64,000 bases of DNA, from positions 113,468,019-113,532,018 of the forward strand of contig CM054061.1 in NCBI GenBank assembly GCA_028641055.1, in the 5' to 3' direction. Below the pieces are notes generated by a model that ran no database searches, was not told the DNA's origin, and worked only from the letters and a program-made list of their open reading frames with translations. The translations under genes were made by a program, and so were the position numbers. This document shows positions 10,611 to 22,165 of the stretch, piece after piece. Position 1 is the first letter of the stretch, and each line of letters starts with the position of its first letter. Source of the stretch: Alopecurus myosuroides (taxonomy: Eukaryota; Streptophyta; Magnoliopsida; Poales; Poaceae).

Positions 10611-12121
10611 CTGATCCAAATTGGTGCAAAGCAATGAAAGAAGAATATGAAGCATTAGTGGAAAACAATACGTGGCATCTTGTTCCTCCAAGCAAAAATG
10701 TGAATTTGATTGATTGCAAATGGGTTTATCGTGTCAAAAGGAAAGATGATGGGTCTATTGACAGATACAAAGCAAGGTTGGTTGCAAAAGGATTCAAACA
10801 AAGGTATGGAATTGATTATGAGGATACCTTTAGTCCTGTGGTTAAGATTGCTACCATTAGAACTGTTTTGTCTATCTCTGTTTCTCGAGGATGGAGTTTA
10901 CGGCAGCTTGATGTCAAGAACGCGTTTGTCCATGGTGTTCTGGAAGAGGAGGTATATATGAGACAACCCCCAGGTTTTGAAAATCCTCACGCTCCGCATC
11001 ATATTTGTAAACTTGATAAGGCACTATATGGACTAAAACAAGCACCCAGGGCTTGGTATGCTAGACTTAGTGCCAAGCTAAGTGATCTTGGTTTTATACC
11101 CTCAAAAGCTGATACCTCATTGTTTCTCTACAACAAGGAAAACATTACTATTTATCTGCTGATTTATGTTGATGATATTATAGTAACAAGTTCCTCTGAT
11201 GATGCAATCACTGCCCTGCTGGAAGATTTGAGTAAGAATTTTGCTATCAAAGATCTAGGTGATTTACATTATTTTCTTGGTATTGAAGTAAGGAAGATTG
11301 AACATGGATTTATACTGTCACAAGAAAAGTATGCAAATGATTTACTTGCAAAAGTTGGTATGAGTGGATGCAAAGGTGCTCCTACACCTTTATCCTCTAC
11401 TGAACAGCTGTCTATTACTGATGGTATACCTCTTGGAATTGATGATAGCACCAAATATCGTAGTATTGTTGGAGGGTTACAATACTTAACATTGACACGT
11501 CCAGATTTGTCTTATTCAGTAAATAAGGTTTGCCAGTTTCTTCATGCTCCAACTACTGAGCATTGGTCAGCTGTGAAGCGTATTTTGAGATACATACAAG
11601 ATACCTTGAAAGTTGGAATCAGGTTTGTTAAGTCACCATCTACACTTCTGAGTGCTTTCTCTGATGCAGACTGGGCAGGTTCTCTTGATGATAGAAGATC
11701 AACAGGAGGTTTTGCAGTATTTGTTGGACCAAACTTGGTTTCTTGGAGTGCCAGAAAACAAGCCACAGTATCTAGATCCAGTACTGAAGCTGAATATAAA
11801 GCCTTGGCTAATGCAACAGCTGAATTAATTTGGGTTGAAGCCCTTCTTGGTGAACTTGGAGTAAAATTGAGAGAAAAACCATGTCTTTGGTGTGATAATT
11901 TGGGTGCCACTTATCTATCTGCAAATCCAGTCTTTCATGCCCGTACCAAACACATTGAAATAGATTTCCACTTTGTAAGAGAAAGAGTTCCTGAAAATCT
12001 CCTGAATATTAGGTTTGTTTCTAGCAAAGATCAAGTTGCTGATGGCTTTACTAAAGCACTTCCTGTTAAGCAGTTAGAAGAGTTTAAACGTAATCTAAAC
12101 CTTTCGAGAGGTTTAGATTAA
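10433..12121 (+). CDS. Copia reverse transcriptase-RNase H, with one nonsense codon near its 5' end
   Basis: Continues pol in the frame of 10481 and 10634. An in-frame TGA at 10598-10600 sits where the related reading would be CTT CGA GAG GCT (L-R-E-A-L), a CpG C-to-T transition. Downstream the frame is open for 495 codons from ATG 10634. RT motifs: [71 protein letters not shown], and catalytic LIYVDDIIV. RNase H motifs: [32 protein letters not shown], and a [13 protein letters not shown] tail. It ends just before the polypurine tract. Domains look catalytically complete; only the upstream lesions disable translation. Confidence 0.93.
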
Positions 12122-12128
12122 GGGGGAG
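12119..12128 (+). promoter_or_regulatory. Copia polypurine tract
   Basis: TAAGGGGGAG immediately precedes the 3' LTR and overlaps the stop of the RT-RNase H ORF. Such a tract primes plus-strand DNA synthesis in LTR elements. Confidence 0.85.
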
Positions 12129-12294
12129 TGTTAAATATATTTTGGTATACCGTGTGTGTATTGTACACGGATACCTAGTATACCGTATAACCTGTATACG
12201 GATACTGTCTCTGTACCGAACCCGGCTCTATGCCTCCTATATTAACACGCAGCCGGGTATGGACTCTTGTACCCGTTCAATCACAACTTCTACA
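12129..12294 (+). repeat. 3' LTR of the Copia element
   Basis: 166 bp, TGTTAAAT...TTCTACA, followed by the target duplication GCCCT. It is uninterrupted and so serves as the reference for the split 5' LTR. Confidence 0.95.
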
Positions 12295-12299
12295 GCCCT

Positions 12300-14920
12300 A
12301 AAAACACTAAAGCAAAATTTCTTTTCTTTAAATAGCATATGCTAGCCGCTAGCAACACCCTTTTGAGTGATAAAACATAAGTATAAAACATCTTTGTTTT
12401 ACCTTTTGTGCGGGTATCTTTTATTGTTTATTTAATTCTTTCGGTTATCTATTTCCCTTTTCTTTTTCAAGTTTTGGCCCTCCATGGGTGCATGTACACT
12501 ATAGCTACACTGTGCATGCTAACGTTGTTGAGATATATATGCTTCTGGTCCAAGTTCTCTCGTAAAGTGTCGTTCCGTACATGTTATCATAGCGCATAAT
12601 TTTGTGTGGGAGATATAATTATAGTTAATCTTGATCAGACCCCACTAATTCATTCGTGATCAAATTTCAGTTTCGGTGCTCGCTGCACTGGACAAAGAAT
12701 AATTCCACCTTACGTTTGCTTAGCTTTGGCCAAACATCGTTATTCTATATCTACAAATATAGCTATGCATACAACAACAGAGAATTAAAATAAGACGAAA
12801 TAGTACAAGGACATATATGCACGTATTTAAATTCAAGTAGATCGTGCGGGCACCCACCTGCACATACTATTGTGTCCCATTGACATTTTAAAGGGATACA
12901 ACCGGACTAAAGAGTAAGGACACACGATATATAGTGATGCTAAAGGGTGGCTGCGTGCATCAATTGATGCATAGGGTTGGGTGTCCACATACAATGTTTC
13001 CATGCGCTAATACGGAGTTATTTATTGGACTTCACATAACAATCAAAACCTTAGAAATAAAATGAAAACCACTAGCTAGCCTGAAGTAGAAATTCACAAT
13101 GGCATGACCATTGCTAGTCGCTATTTGTATGTTTTGCATGTTTGTTGTGGAAGGAAAATGATGGATTTGTGATTGTAGTTTAATTGCAAAACTACAAATC
13201 GAACACCACACCTTATTTATCCTAATTTGATTGATGCTCTCAAAGTTAGACAATGTTTGTCTAGACATTAGTAACCAGTTTGAAAACACAAGCAAATTTT
13301 CTTCTAGCTTGGGTATTGATCAGGAAAAGGTATGCTTTTGGTTACTTCACACTATTGGCAAACACTAAGTTGTATTATTTCCCTATTTTATTATTAAAAT
13401 AATATTGTATTTTTAATACTACGTTTTTATTCGTTTCCCCTATTGTTTCCGTCTAACTACAGAGTACCGAGAAATAGAGAAGTTCTTATATTTTTACCTG
13501 ATTTTGTAGTGAAACTTTTATATTGTGTAGGCCGCCACATTAATGGAATTTCTACTATGTACAGTTACAACCCCATTAAATGTGAAACTTTTGAGACAAT
13601 GAATTTCTAGTATTGGAGATGCATGAGAAAATCTGAAATTTGGAAATAGTCGAGAGAGGAAAAAAAATACAGTTTTCCAAATGTTTGTCGCGACCGATAT
13701 TTTCGATTGTAAAGTCGAATTCATATTTGGGTATGTATAAGCTCTTTATGAATCGAGTTGCCCGTATGACAGGGTAAAAGAGTGTGTTGGTGTAGTTTTG
13801 GATAAATCTGAATCTGAAAACATGTAATGAGGGATGATGTGTGAGTGCAAGACCTGGGTCAGAAATGTGGGGGTTGTGCATAATTATTTTTTGTTACACT
13901 TACACAGATGCTGTTTTGGACTCTCCTTTCCAGTTTGTTCCCTACAATCCATCAACGAGTGCTATTTTTACCAAAATTTCTAGATCCACATGCATGCGCT
14001 TCATCTAACAAATGAAGAAGGATCATCGTGATTGGTGTGGCCTCGAGGATTAATAGACCGGTTAGCTGCATGCGTGTGCCTTCTACCTGCAGCAGCGTCA
14101 GCTATATATCCTACGCATGCATGCTACACAAGTACGTATGATAGTACGAGTACAGTGCCTTATGATGTACTGTGTGCACCTACACGCCCCTGAACAAACT
14201 GGGTGTTCTGAAAAGGAGACAACAGTAGGATGTGGAAGCATTGGCCTGCTCCTGTAGAATTCCCCATCTGTTGCCACCGACACATAGTGGCATACTGAAC
14301 ACATCACGAGTGTCGTACAAAGCACATGCGCGCAGCTATTTACCTTGAACACACACTGCAATTTAATCATCGCCGCACATCACGAGCTAGCTACTGAGTG
14401 GCTCTGTACATCCATGATGCAGAGCCAGAAGGACAGACCAACTGGCAATAAAGACTAAACCCCACGGTAGTTGTTTCATACAAACATATACTCCGTATAT
14501 GACAAGTCTACATAATCAAGTATCTATCTATATAGTACCGCGGTCTATTATAGATTTGGATCATCGCAAGGTTTAATTGAAATTCTAATTAAGTGGACTA
14601 AGTATGTAAACCACTTTTCCCGTGCTTCACCCTTCTTCATGTGCATAAATCGAAAATTTAAATTTATCTAAAAAATCGTTAGTGCGATTAGCGTTATTTT
14701 TTGATTCAAGTTTATCTCAACGAGTGCTTCAAAAAACTAAATGCTACGTTGTTATGTTTGAACGTTTTATTTTATCGCAGCAGTTGCCACATTAAAGTAC
14801 TTTCTTTTTTCCTGAAATAGTGATAGTCCGAGTCTCTGCATCAAGATGATGCATATGGACACTTTATTACCTTATTAACATTTAGTTCAAAGAGTATTAC
14901 AACTCACGATGATAGTGCAT
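12300..14920. other. Intergenic AT-rich DNA, nothing recognised
   Basis: No coding region with family resemblance, no clear LTR and no TIR pair was found. Open frames here are short and compositionally random. Confidence 0.5.
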
Positions 14921-15120
14921 ATTCCTCCATCCATATTTACACGTCGCACACATATTTTAGTTTCAACTTTGACCATCAATTTGATCAAGAAAACATGATA
15001 TCAAAATTATACCATTGAAGTCTTATTAAAAAAGGTAACCAATGATATGATTTTTATGACACATGTCTTGTGTTTATTTGTCAAATTGATAGTCAAGCTA
15101 AAACACACAAAGCAAGAACA
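14921..15120. mobile_element. Decayed Stowaway-type MITE relic
   Basis: It starts ATTCCTCCATCCATATTTAC, then TTTAGTTTCAACTTTGACC, and returns with GTCAAATTGATAGTCAAGCT, a partly inverted arrangement. This resembles the body of a mariner-type element common in Pooideae. The ends are too decayed to define a TSD. Confidence 0.45.
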
Positions 15121-15271
15121 CAATGTAGGGACTAGTCATCAAATAATTTGTTACTGAATTTTTGGCATGCAATGTTATGCTGAGATACGAGTAGGGGATG
15201 ACATCATTCAATAAAAGTAGTATCATTTAAGTCTTGTAAGGATGTAGAAATATGTTTAGGAGCATGGTAAC

Positions 15272-15330
15272 TACTCCCTCTGTTTCAAAATATAAGACGA
15301 CATTTAATTAATTTCGCTGGTCAACAACGT
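15272..15330. mobile_element. One end of a Stowaway-type MITE
   Basis: TACTCCCTCTGTTTCAAAAT followed by ATAAGACG is a typical Stowaway terminus. No matching inverted end was found downstream before 16394, so this is a truncated copy. The rest of the stretch up to 16390 shows nothing recognisable. Confidence 0.55.
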
Positions 15331-16393
15331 CCAATTTTGACCATGATTTGTCATTATAATATGTCAACATAAATAGTATGATATACGAAAAAAAATTAGA
15401 AGACAAGTTCAACGATACCATTTATACATTCTCAATCCATATAATTTTTTTTATATTTGCAGTCAATTAATATGTCAGTATGGAATCTAATTTTGGAGGT
15501 CTCGTCACGACGAGCCAATGGTGAAAACAAATCGTCAAACTGTTATCTCTGCCAAGTAATTAAAATTTGTTCAAGTATTTTTTTTATGGAATCGTTATTG
15601 ATATTTTCCGTGCATGTATTTCTCTTTTAATTAGTTTCCCACGAGAGAGATGAGATGTGAGATGATGGAACACTAGGGTGGTGTGGCGCAGCAGCTGCCT
15701 AGTACGGTCCTCATTAGTTATATCTTGGCACGCACACCACGCATGGCATGCTGTGTCAGCGAATAATGAAGACGGCTTACCTATGACAGCAAAGAACAAA
15801 GCGACGAGGGGGCCGGGGTGGCTTGTATATTAGCCTGCGCAGCGAATGTACGTACGGGCTCAAGTGTTAACAACGTCACGGCCCCAATCATCACAGATCG
15901 AGAATCCAATGATGCGTGTGCCGCTCCCCAAATAATCCTCCCTACCCCATGTCCGTACGACCTAGTTACGTATAGTAGTAACAAAACTACAAAAGGATTA
16001 CCACTCGATCCGACGTTGCAACCACACGGCGCCCGGCCGAATAAAGCATAAGCAACCTAGCTAACTAGCCTTGCGGTATTCTTTAATTATTATGTGCCTA
16101 GCTAGCTACTAAAAGAAAATTATATGATCAAACGCGACCCTCCAACAGATTCAAGAGACTAAAAGAAAATTAAGCAGCTGCGATTTGGGTGCTCTTCCAA
16201 GAGGCAAGGGTGGGCAACATGCGTCTTACGACCTTTTTCAATAGAACCATTTTGTTGATTCCTATAGCAACGTATCTAGATGATACAAGCACAAAAAAGT
16301 CCATGCTCCTGGTCTCTGTCTCGCATATTAGGACCTAAGAGGGAGTGTAACAACTAGCTCATGAACTGACTAAACATGCTAAGGGTCGTTCAA

Positions 16394-16559
16394 TAGGACT
16401 CTAATCCATTTCTAATTATAAGCTGTTTTTGCCTCTCTTTTTTTCATGGTTCTGATGTATCTAGACGTGATTTTTAGTGTGTTTGTTCACTCATTTTCGC
16501 TCGTATGTAGTCCATACTTAAATAAGCAAAACATCTTATAATTAGGAACCGAGGGAGTA
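16394..16559. mobile_element. Stowaway MITE, Athos-like
   Basis: The right end reads ATAATTAGGAACCGAGGGAGTA. The left end (CTAATCCATTTCTAATTATAAG) is its decayed inverse. The interior includes GTATGTAGTCCATACTTAAA, as in the Triticeae Athos group. It is about 166 bp with TA at the right end. The left terminus is approximate. Confidence 0.65.
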
Positions 16560-16694
16560 ATAGAGTTACTGGATGTGGATACCATATAGGCGTGGACATG
16601 TCGTGTCTATCGAAGAGTATCTACAGTATCTTAGGGCTTGCAACCATGAAAAATACTTTTTCGTGTCAATGCATGTACTTGGAAGAGATATATA

Positions 16695-16946
16695 TGTTGA
16701 AATATAAATGTATTTCCTAAACCCTTTCCATCAGTTTGGACTTTTTCTTATATTGACTGGTGTATCAATTCAAAAAAGGTATCAGAGTCAAAAGGTTCCA
16801 AGTTCAAAACAATGCTTACACAGTATTAACAAAAGATTCATCGGCCTACTCCGAGCACCCAAGCCGAGGACTAAAATATTCTAGACGTGAGTGAGAGTGT
16901 TGAAATAAAAATATATTGCCTAGCCTTTTCTATCAGTTTGGACCTC
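16695..16946. repeat. Short direct repeat pair
   Basis: A roughly 48-bp segment starting TGTTGAAATA and containing CATCAGTTTGGAC or TATCAGTTTGGAC occurs at 16695-16742 and 16899-16946, about 80% identical by eye. It may be an old local duplication or transposon debris. Nothing else is recognised between 16560 and 17894. Confidence 0.5.
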
Positions 16947-17894
16947 TGATTGAGTTGGCTCGACTAGATACGTGATCTGATCACGAAAATAAGACAAATG
17001 TGTAGCTCAATTGGATACCAAATTGTGTCATAAATACCTAAAATCGAATACTTGCATTCCAACAAGATGCCTACAGATAAAGGATATATAGGAGGCCCCT
17101 GAAAAAGACTCACTGGAACCCATTCAAGACTGCCATACATAAAATCCGGCTTTGTACACTATTGTTGTACATTGCAAACCCTCATACAATATACACTTGT
17201 AGCAGGACATAGGACTATTTCCATCTCGGGGGCTAAATTTGAGTAAGCCGCCGTGTTTTTGTTGTTTGTGATCGGATCTTTGGGCTCCCCCATCTCTAAT
17301 GTCTTTGTGATCATCATTAGAATCGAAGATCGCCAGTAAATTAATCGTTGCCAGTGTGGTTGTCAAGTTGACTTGTGTTGGTATTTCTCACCTCATGAAT
17401 AGTCCATTAAAGTACCTTCGTGTTTATTTTGAGTGTTTCTTCTAAGCTCCGGAAAATAAAATGTGTCCTGAACTGGAGGCGTTGTGGTCGACGCCCTCGC
17501 AACACACTCTCTTTAGAAGGGAAAAGCGGGTGTCAGGGCATTGAAAATGATGTCATTTCGGCGATCCCACATGTGATAGTAGCAGAGAAGGATGAACGTG
17601 TGAGCAGGATCTCTATGAGAGCGGCGTAGGAGTCCAGCAATTTGTTGTTTGCACCTAGAGTAAGGGAACCACTAGTGAGCGAACAAGCCACTGAATCTAG
17701 CTAGCGTGTGACGACCGAGGGGCGCTAGACGAGTGGATTCATGGTTGGGCAAACGAACTTTTAAAAAGAAAGATTACTCCCAATATATACTTTGAGACGT
17801 TGATCTTTTCTATGATTCTTATAGGGAAATCATTTTAATTCTAGAAAGTGGGAAATTGATTTTTTTTTTCTATGAAGGGGCGAGCACTTAGAAA

Positions 17895-17980
17895 TACTCC
17901 CTCCGTCCACTTTTATAAGGCTCACTTCTTGCTATTGAATTCCTAAGAAGTGTGGCTTATAAAAGTGGACGGAGGGAGTA
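17895..17980. mobile_element. Stowaway MITE, same family as the intronic copy
   Basis: 86 bp bounded by TA, with inverted ends starting CTCCCTCCGTCCACTTTTA. It shares the whole terminal sequence with the MITE at 3014-3096 but differs in the loop (CACTTCTTGCTATTGAATTC). Confidence 0.92.
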
Positions 17981-20014
17981 GTTATTTCTCGGTCGATATA
18001 GTCCTACCAAGAGCTTCTTGTCTATTTGCACGAATCGATACTCAAAAGGGTTTTATGCATTCTCTGGGAAATATCTATTTATTTTCTACTGTCAAAATAG
18101 AAATTGCAAAACCCCTTTCTATAGAATTGCTATGTTAGGCAAGAAAAGGGAAGCAGTACTCCAACCTATGGATCAACCCCATTGGTGTGGTCAAGCAGAC
18201 AAGACCCAACGTGGGGGAATTAAAAGCGAGCACACGGCCGGAGGAGGCCGGGCGGTGGGGTTTTAAGCCGGCGGAGTGCTCGCATGCACGGGTGGGGTCG
18301 CGGCGAGAGGGCAAGTTAAAGAGGAGAGGTTTCCATGCATAAAAATGGGCGAAAAGTGCATGCACAGTACGTAGCCACAGTGCCGAGATCTAGCGAGCGG
18401 ATCACAGATGGATGGACGCCGCGCAGGGGGCCAGCCTGATCTATGATAGATGATGGTGGTAATGATGCGGGGAGGGGCCATGCAAAAGACGAGCGCCGGC
18501 GATCGAGCTAGCGTCGTCGTCCCCTTTCTCGCATCGATCCGGCGGTCAGGCCCTAGCGATCTATCCAGGGACACTGTGCACACTGTTCGCGAGAAAAAGT
18601 GAGGGGAGAAAAAAGGCTAGCTACTGTTCTTCTTCCTCTCTAGGAGCGTCTCTTTTTTCTCTCTCTCCCTCCCCTTATCCTTAAAAAATGGAGCATGGCG
18701 GCTGCAGCTTAAAATGCAATGGGAAGAGAAATCGAGCTCAAAGGCCGGCAGGAAAACCAGATCAATCACGCTCAAATCAGGAAATGCTCATGTGAGAGAT
18801 GTACAGAAACCAAGAACACGCCTTGCTATGTTTGATGGATCTGTAATCTGATGTAGTATTTCACTCCGAGTATAAAATTGAAGGAGAAAAGATAATGGCA
18901 TGGATCTCCTGGAAGTTGCACCGGGCATGCATGCATGCATGCAGACGAATGCTAGCTGCATGGAGGTTGGAGATCAAGTGGCACTGTGGGGGTTGCGATC
19001 TTTGGACTTTGGAGAGAGACACAGTGGGTCGGCGCGCCCGCGCGCACGTGTGGTCGTCGCCATGGCCCTAGCTTACTCCCGGCAGTCTACAGTCCCATCC
19101 AGCCCGGGACCAGAGAAGATCTCCTTTGAGTTCAGTTCCTCTTCCTCCTCGTCGTATTATTAATTTACTCCTTCAAGACAAACTTGATCGAGACGGATTT
19201 AAATCCAGCAAACTTGCTGTCAGTTAAATCAAACTATTTTATTTTTAAATGGTACCAAAGATAAGCTGTAATGCTCCTAGTTTACCAAGTCAGTAATCCT
19301 TAAGTTTGAAGGGTTTTTTTTGGAAGTTTTAAGCTGATTAAGAAATGCATAAATGGTAAATTGGAGGTCTCTCCTGTTGAAATGGGTCAGTGGTAACTAG
19401 TGTACAAGTTGATGACTGTGTGTGTGCACCAGAGGAGTACATGCACCATTGATGCAAGCTTTTAATTTGCATCTGTGTATGTCTCCATTTGCACAGTATT
19501 AGTGGAACACAAATTAATTGAAGTGAATATGTATGTGTGAGCAGTGATTGGTACGTCAGTGTCCAACTATAGAGAACAGTGAGTAATAATTAATCAAATG
19601 AAGATGGAGGAGAGGTTCCTTGCCGCAATGGAAGATCTCTTAACAAATATTTAAATCACATCAAATCTTGCTAGCTTGTCACCATGCAAGGAGGGTATAT
19701 GTATGGGACATGAGGAAAAGAGCTAGCATAGCAGCACTGATTCACTTCCCAAAACTTGTTCAAACCCCGAAGACTGCCACATACTTACTACTCAGCTACT
19801 CACTCACTGACCTAGGCAGCTAAATTTTTATGACTCGATCGAGAGTTCAAGAAATTAAGCAAGCAAAGGGGGAAGAAGGATCGACGATGAAAGTAAACCA
19901 ATTCAAATGGCAAAGGAAATAGCCTAAACCTTGTAAAATAAGGGCGATCGATGTATACCGACACGTACGGAAGCAAATAAGACAAGGAGGTCACTTCTCT
20001 GCAAATGGATTATA
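17981..20014. other. Region 3' of the ALOG gene; no gene recognised
   Basis: Contains a CT-rich tract (about 18628-18675), a GCAT tandem microsatellite (18925-18942) and AT-rich DNA. The 3'-UTR of the minus-strand ALOG gene should lie in its last few hundred bases. The open frame at 18900-19163 ends in a serine run and has no family resemblance. Confidence 0.45.
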
Positions 20015-20710
20015 CTATACTGATCGGGAGGTGCTTGGAGCAGCGGTAGTGCTAGCCCCTCCCGTCTGGCCAGTGGGTGGTGTAGCCGGCGAGGGGCCGC
20101 CGCTACTTGGCTCTCCTCCTCCGCTGCCGCCAGCAGAGCTTGTCCCCTCGCCGACGGCAACCGCCTGGAGCGGCGCCGGTGTTGGCTGCGTGCGCTTGCG
20201 CTTCTTCTTCTCGTAGGGTATCCCCCTGGCCTTGGCCTGCGCGTCGCGGACCTCGCGGAGGTAGATCCTGACGGCGCGCGCCGCGAAGGGGTTGGACTCC
20301 GGCGGGTGGCCGCTCTCCTCGTAGGCGGCGCGGAGGCGGCCGATGAGCGCGTCGAGGGAGCCCCAGGCCTGGCGGAGCGGGCACGGGCACGGCGCGGGCG
20401 GGCTGGGCTGGCCGTAGTGCGCGCACCCGGCGGCGTGCACCTTGGTCTTGCCGAACTGGTCGAGGTACTTGAGGAACTCGATGACGTGCGCGCCGCTGCA
20501 CCGCGCCAGCGTCAGCGGGGGGCGGTGGTTCCGCAGGTACTGCAGGAACGTGTTCCAGTCCCGCCGCTTCTGCGACTCGTACCTGCTCAGCTGCTGCGGC
20601 GGCGGCGGAGGATGCGGATCTTGAGGCGGGTGCACCGGCTGCTGCTGAAGCGCGTCGCCGGTGCCAGCCGAGGAGGAGGGAGGGCCGGCGCCGGTGCCCG
20701 AGGAATCCAT
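20015..20710 (-). CDS. ALOG-domain protein (LSH1/G1-like nuclear regulator)
   Basis: 231 aa in a single exon, as usual for this family. Start chosen at ATG 20710 ([10 protein letters not shown]); the frame stays open upstream to 20944, but that part is low-complexity leader. The ALOG domain (DUF640) spans about residues 43-170: [40 protein letters not shown], a zinc-ribbon insert with H92, C96, H98, C108 and C110, [19 protein letters not shown], and [21 protein letters not shown] basic nuclear localisation signal KKKRKR is at 168-173. N- and C-terminal flanks are rich in Pro, Gly and Ser. ALOG proteins (Arabidopsis LSH1, rice G1 and G1-like/TAWAWA1) are plant-specific DNA-binding regulators of meristem and spikelet identity. 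Which paralogue this is cannot be decided from the sequence alone. Codon GC content is very high, as in many grass single-exon genes. Confidence 0.95.
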   Translation of the reverse strand: MDSSGTGAGPPSSSAGTGDALQQQPVHPPQDPHPPPPPQQLSRYESQKRRDWNTFLQYLRNHRPPLTLARCSGAHVIEFLKYLDQFGKTKVHAAGCAHYGQPSPPAPCPCPLRQAWGSLDALIGRLRAAYEESGHPPESNPFAARAVRIYLREVRDAQAKARGIPYEKKKRKRTQPTPAPLQAVAVGEGTSSAGGSGGGEPSSGGPSPATPPTGQTGGASTTAAPSTSRSV

Positions 20711-21417
20711 GCACGCCGCTTTAGCCGGCCGGCCGACCGACAGAGCGGCCGCGCGCGGCTGGAGCGGGCGATCGGGTTGTGGAGACGCGCCCGCGGGGCG
20801 GGTGGATGGGGGGAGAGCGACGGGGGGCGGGGAGGTGAACCTGGGCTGCCACCGATGAAGTGAAGGGGACGGAGGTGTGATATGTGAAGGTGATAGCAGG
20901 GGAGCGGAGGGCGCGGGCGCGCGCGTGTGGGGGCCGGGGAGCATTTCACGTGGTGGCCCCCGCCCGTCGCGCGAACAATTCCCTATGCGCTACGTAGGGG
21001 TACGTACGGTGCGCTTGTATGGAGGAACAGGAACGTAGACACTGTTGCATGGCCAGCAAGCGGCCGATCGATCATCGATGTGGTACTTGTCGATCGATCG
21101 TTCGTGTGCATCGGATGTGGTGGCAGCGTTTAGGGTACTAGCGTGTCAAACAGTGGTAGTTTGCCGGCCTGCCGGACGAGGATAGTACATATCAATCGCA
21201 TCGTCTTGCTACTCTAGAAGTTATAGCCATACAACTGAGATTCTTGTGAAACTTTCTTTGAAGAAAAAAAAAATCAATCTTTATGTTTCCCTTGTTAAAT
21301 TATTTTCTGCCATATTTCCATAGTTTCAATGATCCTAACTCTGCTGCTGCGGAGCTGCATCAAACCGCGGCATTGTAAATACGGATTTCTGTCGGTGGAA
21401 AACGTCCTTTTCAGCTA
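20711..21417 (-). other. 5' flank of the ALOG gene
   Basis: GC-rich to about 20950 (likely 5'-UTR and proximal promoter), then ordinary sequence with GATCGATC palindromes at about 21066-21098. No clear TATA box could be assigned. No other gene is seen. Confidence 0.4.
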
Positions 21418-21516
21418 AATTCAGCTGCAGTGGCACATAACCCTCCAAGCGGTAAAACAGAAATATTCTGTTTTATCGCTTAGATTTGCAGGTTCTATTC
21501 CGCCGCAGCTGAATTC
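21418..21516. repeat. Long imperfect hairpin (fold-back element)
   Basis: Outer arms AATTCAGCTGC and GCAGCTGAATT enclose inner arms AAGCGGTAAAACAG (21447-21460) and CTGTTTTATCGCTT (21468-21481), separated by a 7-nt loop; one G:U-type mismatch in the inner stem. It could be an uncharacterised MITE or a structured transcript. No target duplication was identified. Confidence 0.6.
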
Positions 21517-21695
21517 AACCCTTAAACCGAAGAATATAAAATTTAACCATTTCAGCAAAATTAGGCCGAATTCATCATAATTACGATATAAGTTTAATAA
21601 ATAAAATAGTTTAGACAAAAGTACGCGACATTTAATATAGTTTCGCACCATGTCGAAACATATCTCGTCGAAATTCTCACTTCATCATCGCTAAA

Positions 21696-22165
21696 TCAAT
21701 TATCACTGCCACCACCTTTCTCCAACCCATCGCCACCGCCGCCGCTACCACCACCACCACCAGCAAACCTTGTAGCAGCATGGCCTGTACCCATCATAGG
21801 TGGTCTACTTCGCTCCAACAGTTTCTTTCTTGCTATGTCGTGCCACTCTTTGGTTAATTCATCTATTTCATTCCGGTTCACCATCATTATCTTGTTCTCC
21901 TCGACAAGGATCTTGGCTACAAACTTCTTCTCCTCGAAAAGTGAAGGGGGAATCATACCTCGGTGCATGCATTTCTTCGAAAGCTTGGGAAGCGGCCGTG
22001 GGATATTGTCGGGCGCGGTTGGCGGCGCATTCGGCGGCTTCTTCCGTTTCACCACGACCTTCGGCTTCTTCGACGGGGTCACTGTCCCAGCAGCGGCCGG
22101 ATTGGAAGCAGGGACGGCGGCACCAGATGCACAAGTGGGGCCACCAGTTGTGGCGGCGGAAGATG
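21696..22165 (-). pseudogene. 3' half of an unidentified ORF split by an LTR element
   Basis: Joined with 27475-27730 (minus strand) after removing the LTR element and one copy of its target AGATG, the frame is continuous: 217 codons from ATG 27658 to the stop at 21696. Visible features: low-complexity Ala/Thr/Ser N-terminal part, basic KKPKVVVKRKK, then FEEKKFVAKILVEENKIMM and DELTKEWHDIARKKLLERSR (charged, probably helical), and a Gly-rich tail. It somewhat resembles the charged C-terminal regions of plant transposon-associated Myb/NAM-associated proteins, but I do not recognise it. No catalytic domain is seen. Confidence 0.6.

Larger units (their letters stand above)
5413..12294 (+). mobile_element. 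Ty1/Copia retrotransposon, Ale (Retrofit/Hopscotch-like) lineage, with nested Pack-MULE
   Basis: A complete element: 166-bp LTRs beginning TGTTAAAT and ending CTACA, flanked by the 5-bp target duplication GCCCT (5408-5412 and 12295-12299). Order: 5' LTR, PBS matching initiator tRNA-Met, gag, protease, integrase, RT, RNase H, polypurine tract, 3' LTR, which is the Copia order (IN before RT). The two LTRs differ at only one base that I can find once the insert is removed (T in the 5' copy and C in the 3' copy, in GTACCGAAYCC), so insertion is recent. Short LTRs and the gag N-terminus ([19 protein letters not shown]) point to the Ale lineage; the family name is not recognised. One frameshift and one nonsense codon in pol mean this copy is probably not autonomous. 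Confidence 0.93.

Noticed and set aside
18900..19163. 87-codon plus-strand ORF near the ALOG gene
   Set aside because: Includes a GCAT microsatellite and a serine run, with no family resemblance or promoter.
20306..20863. 185-codon plus-strand frame opposite the ALOG gene
   Set aside because: Antisense shadow of a GC-rich coding exon.
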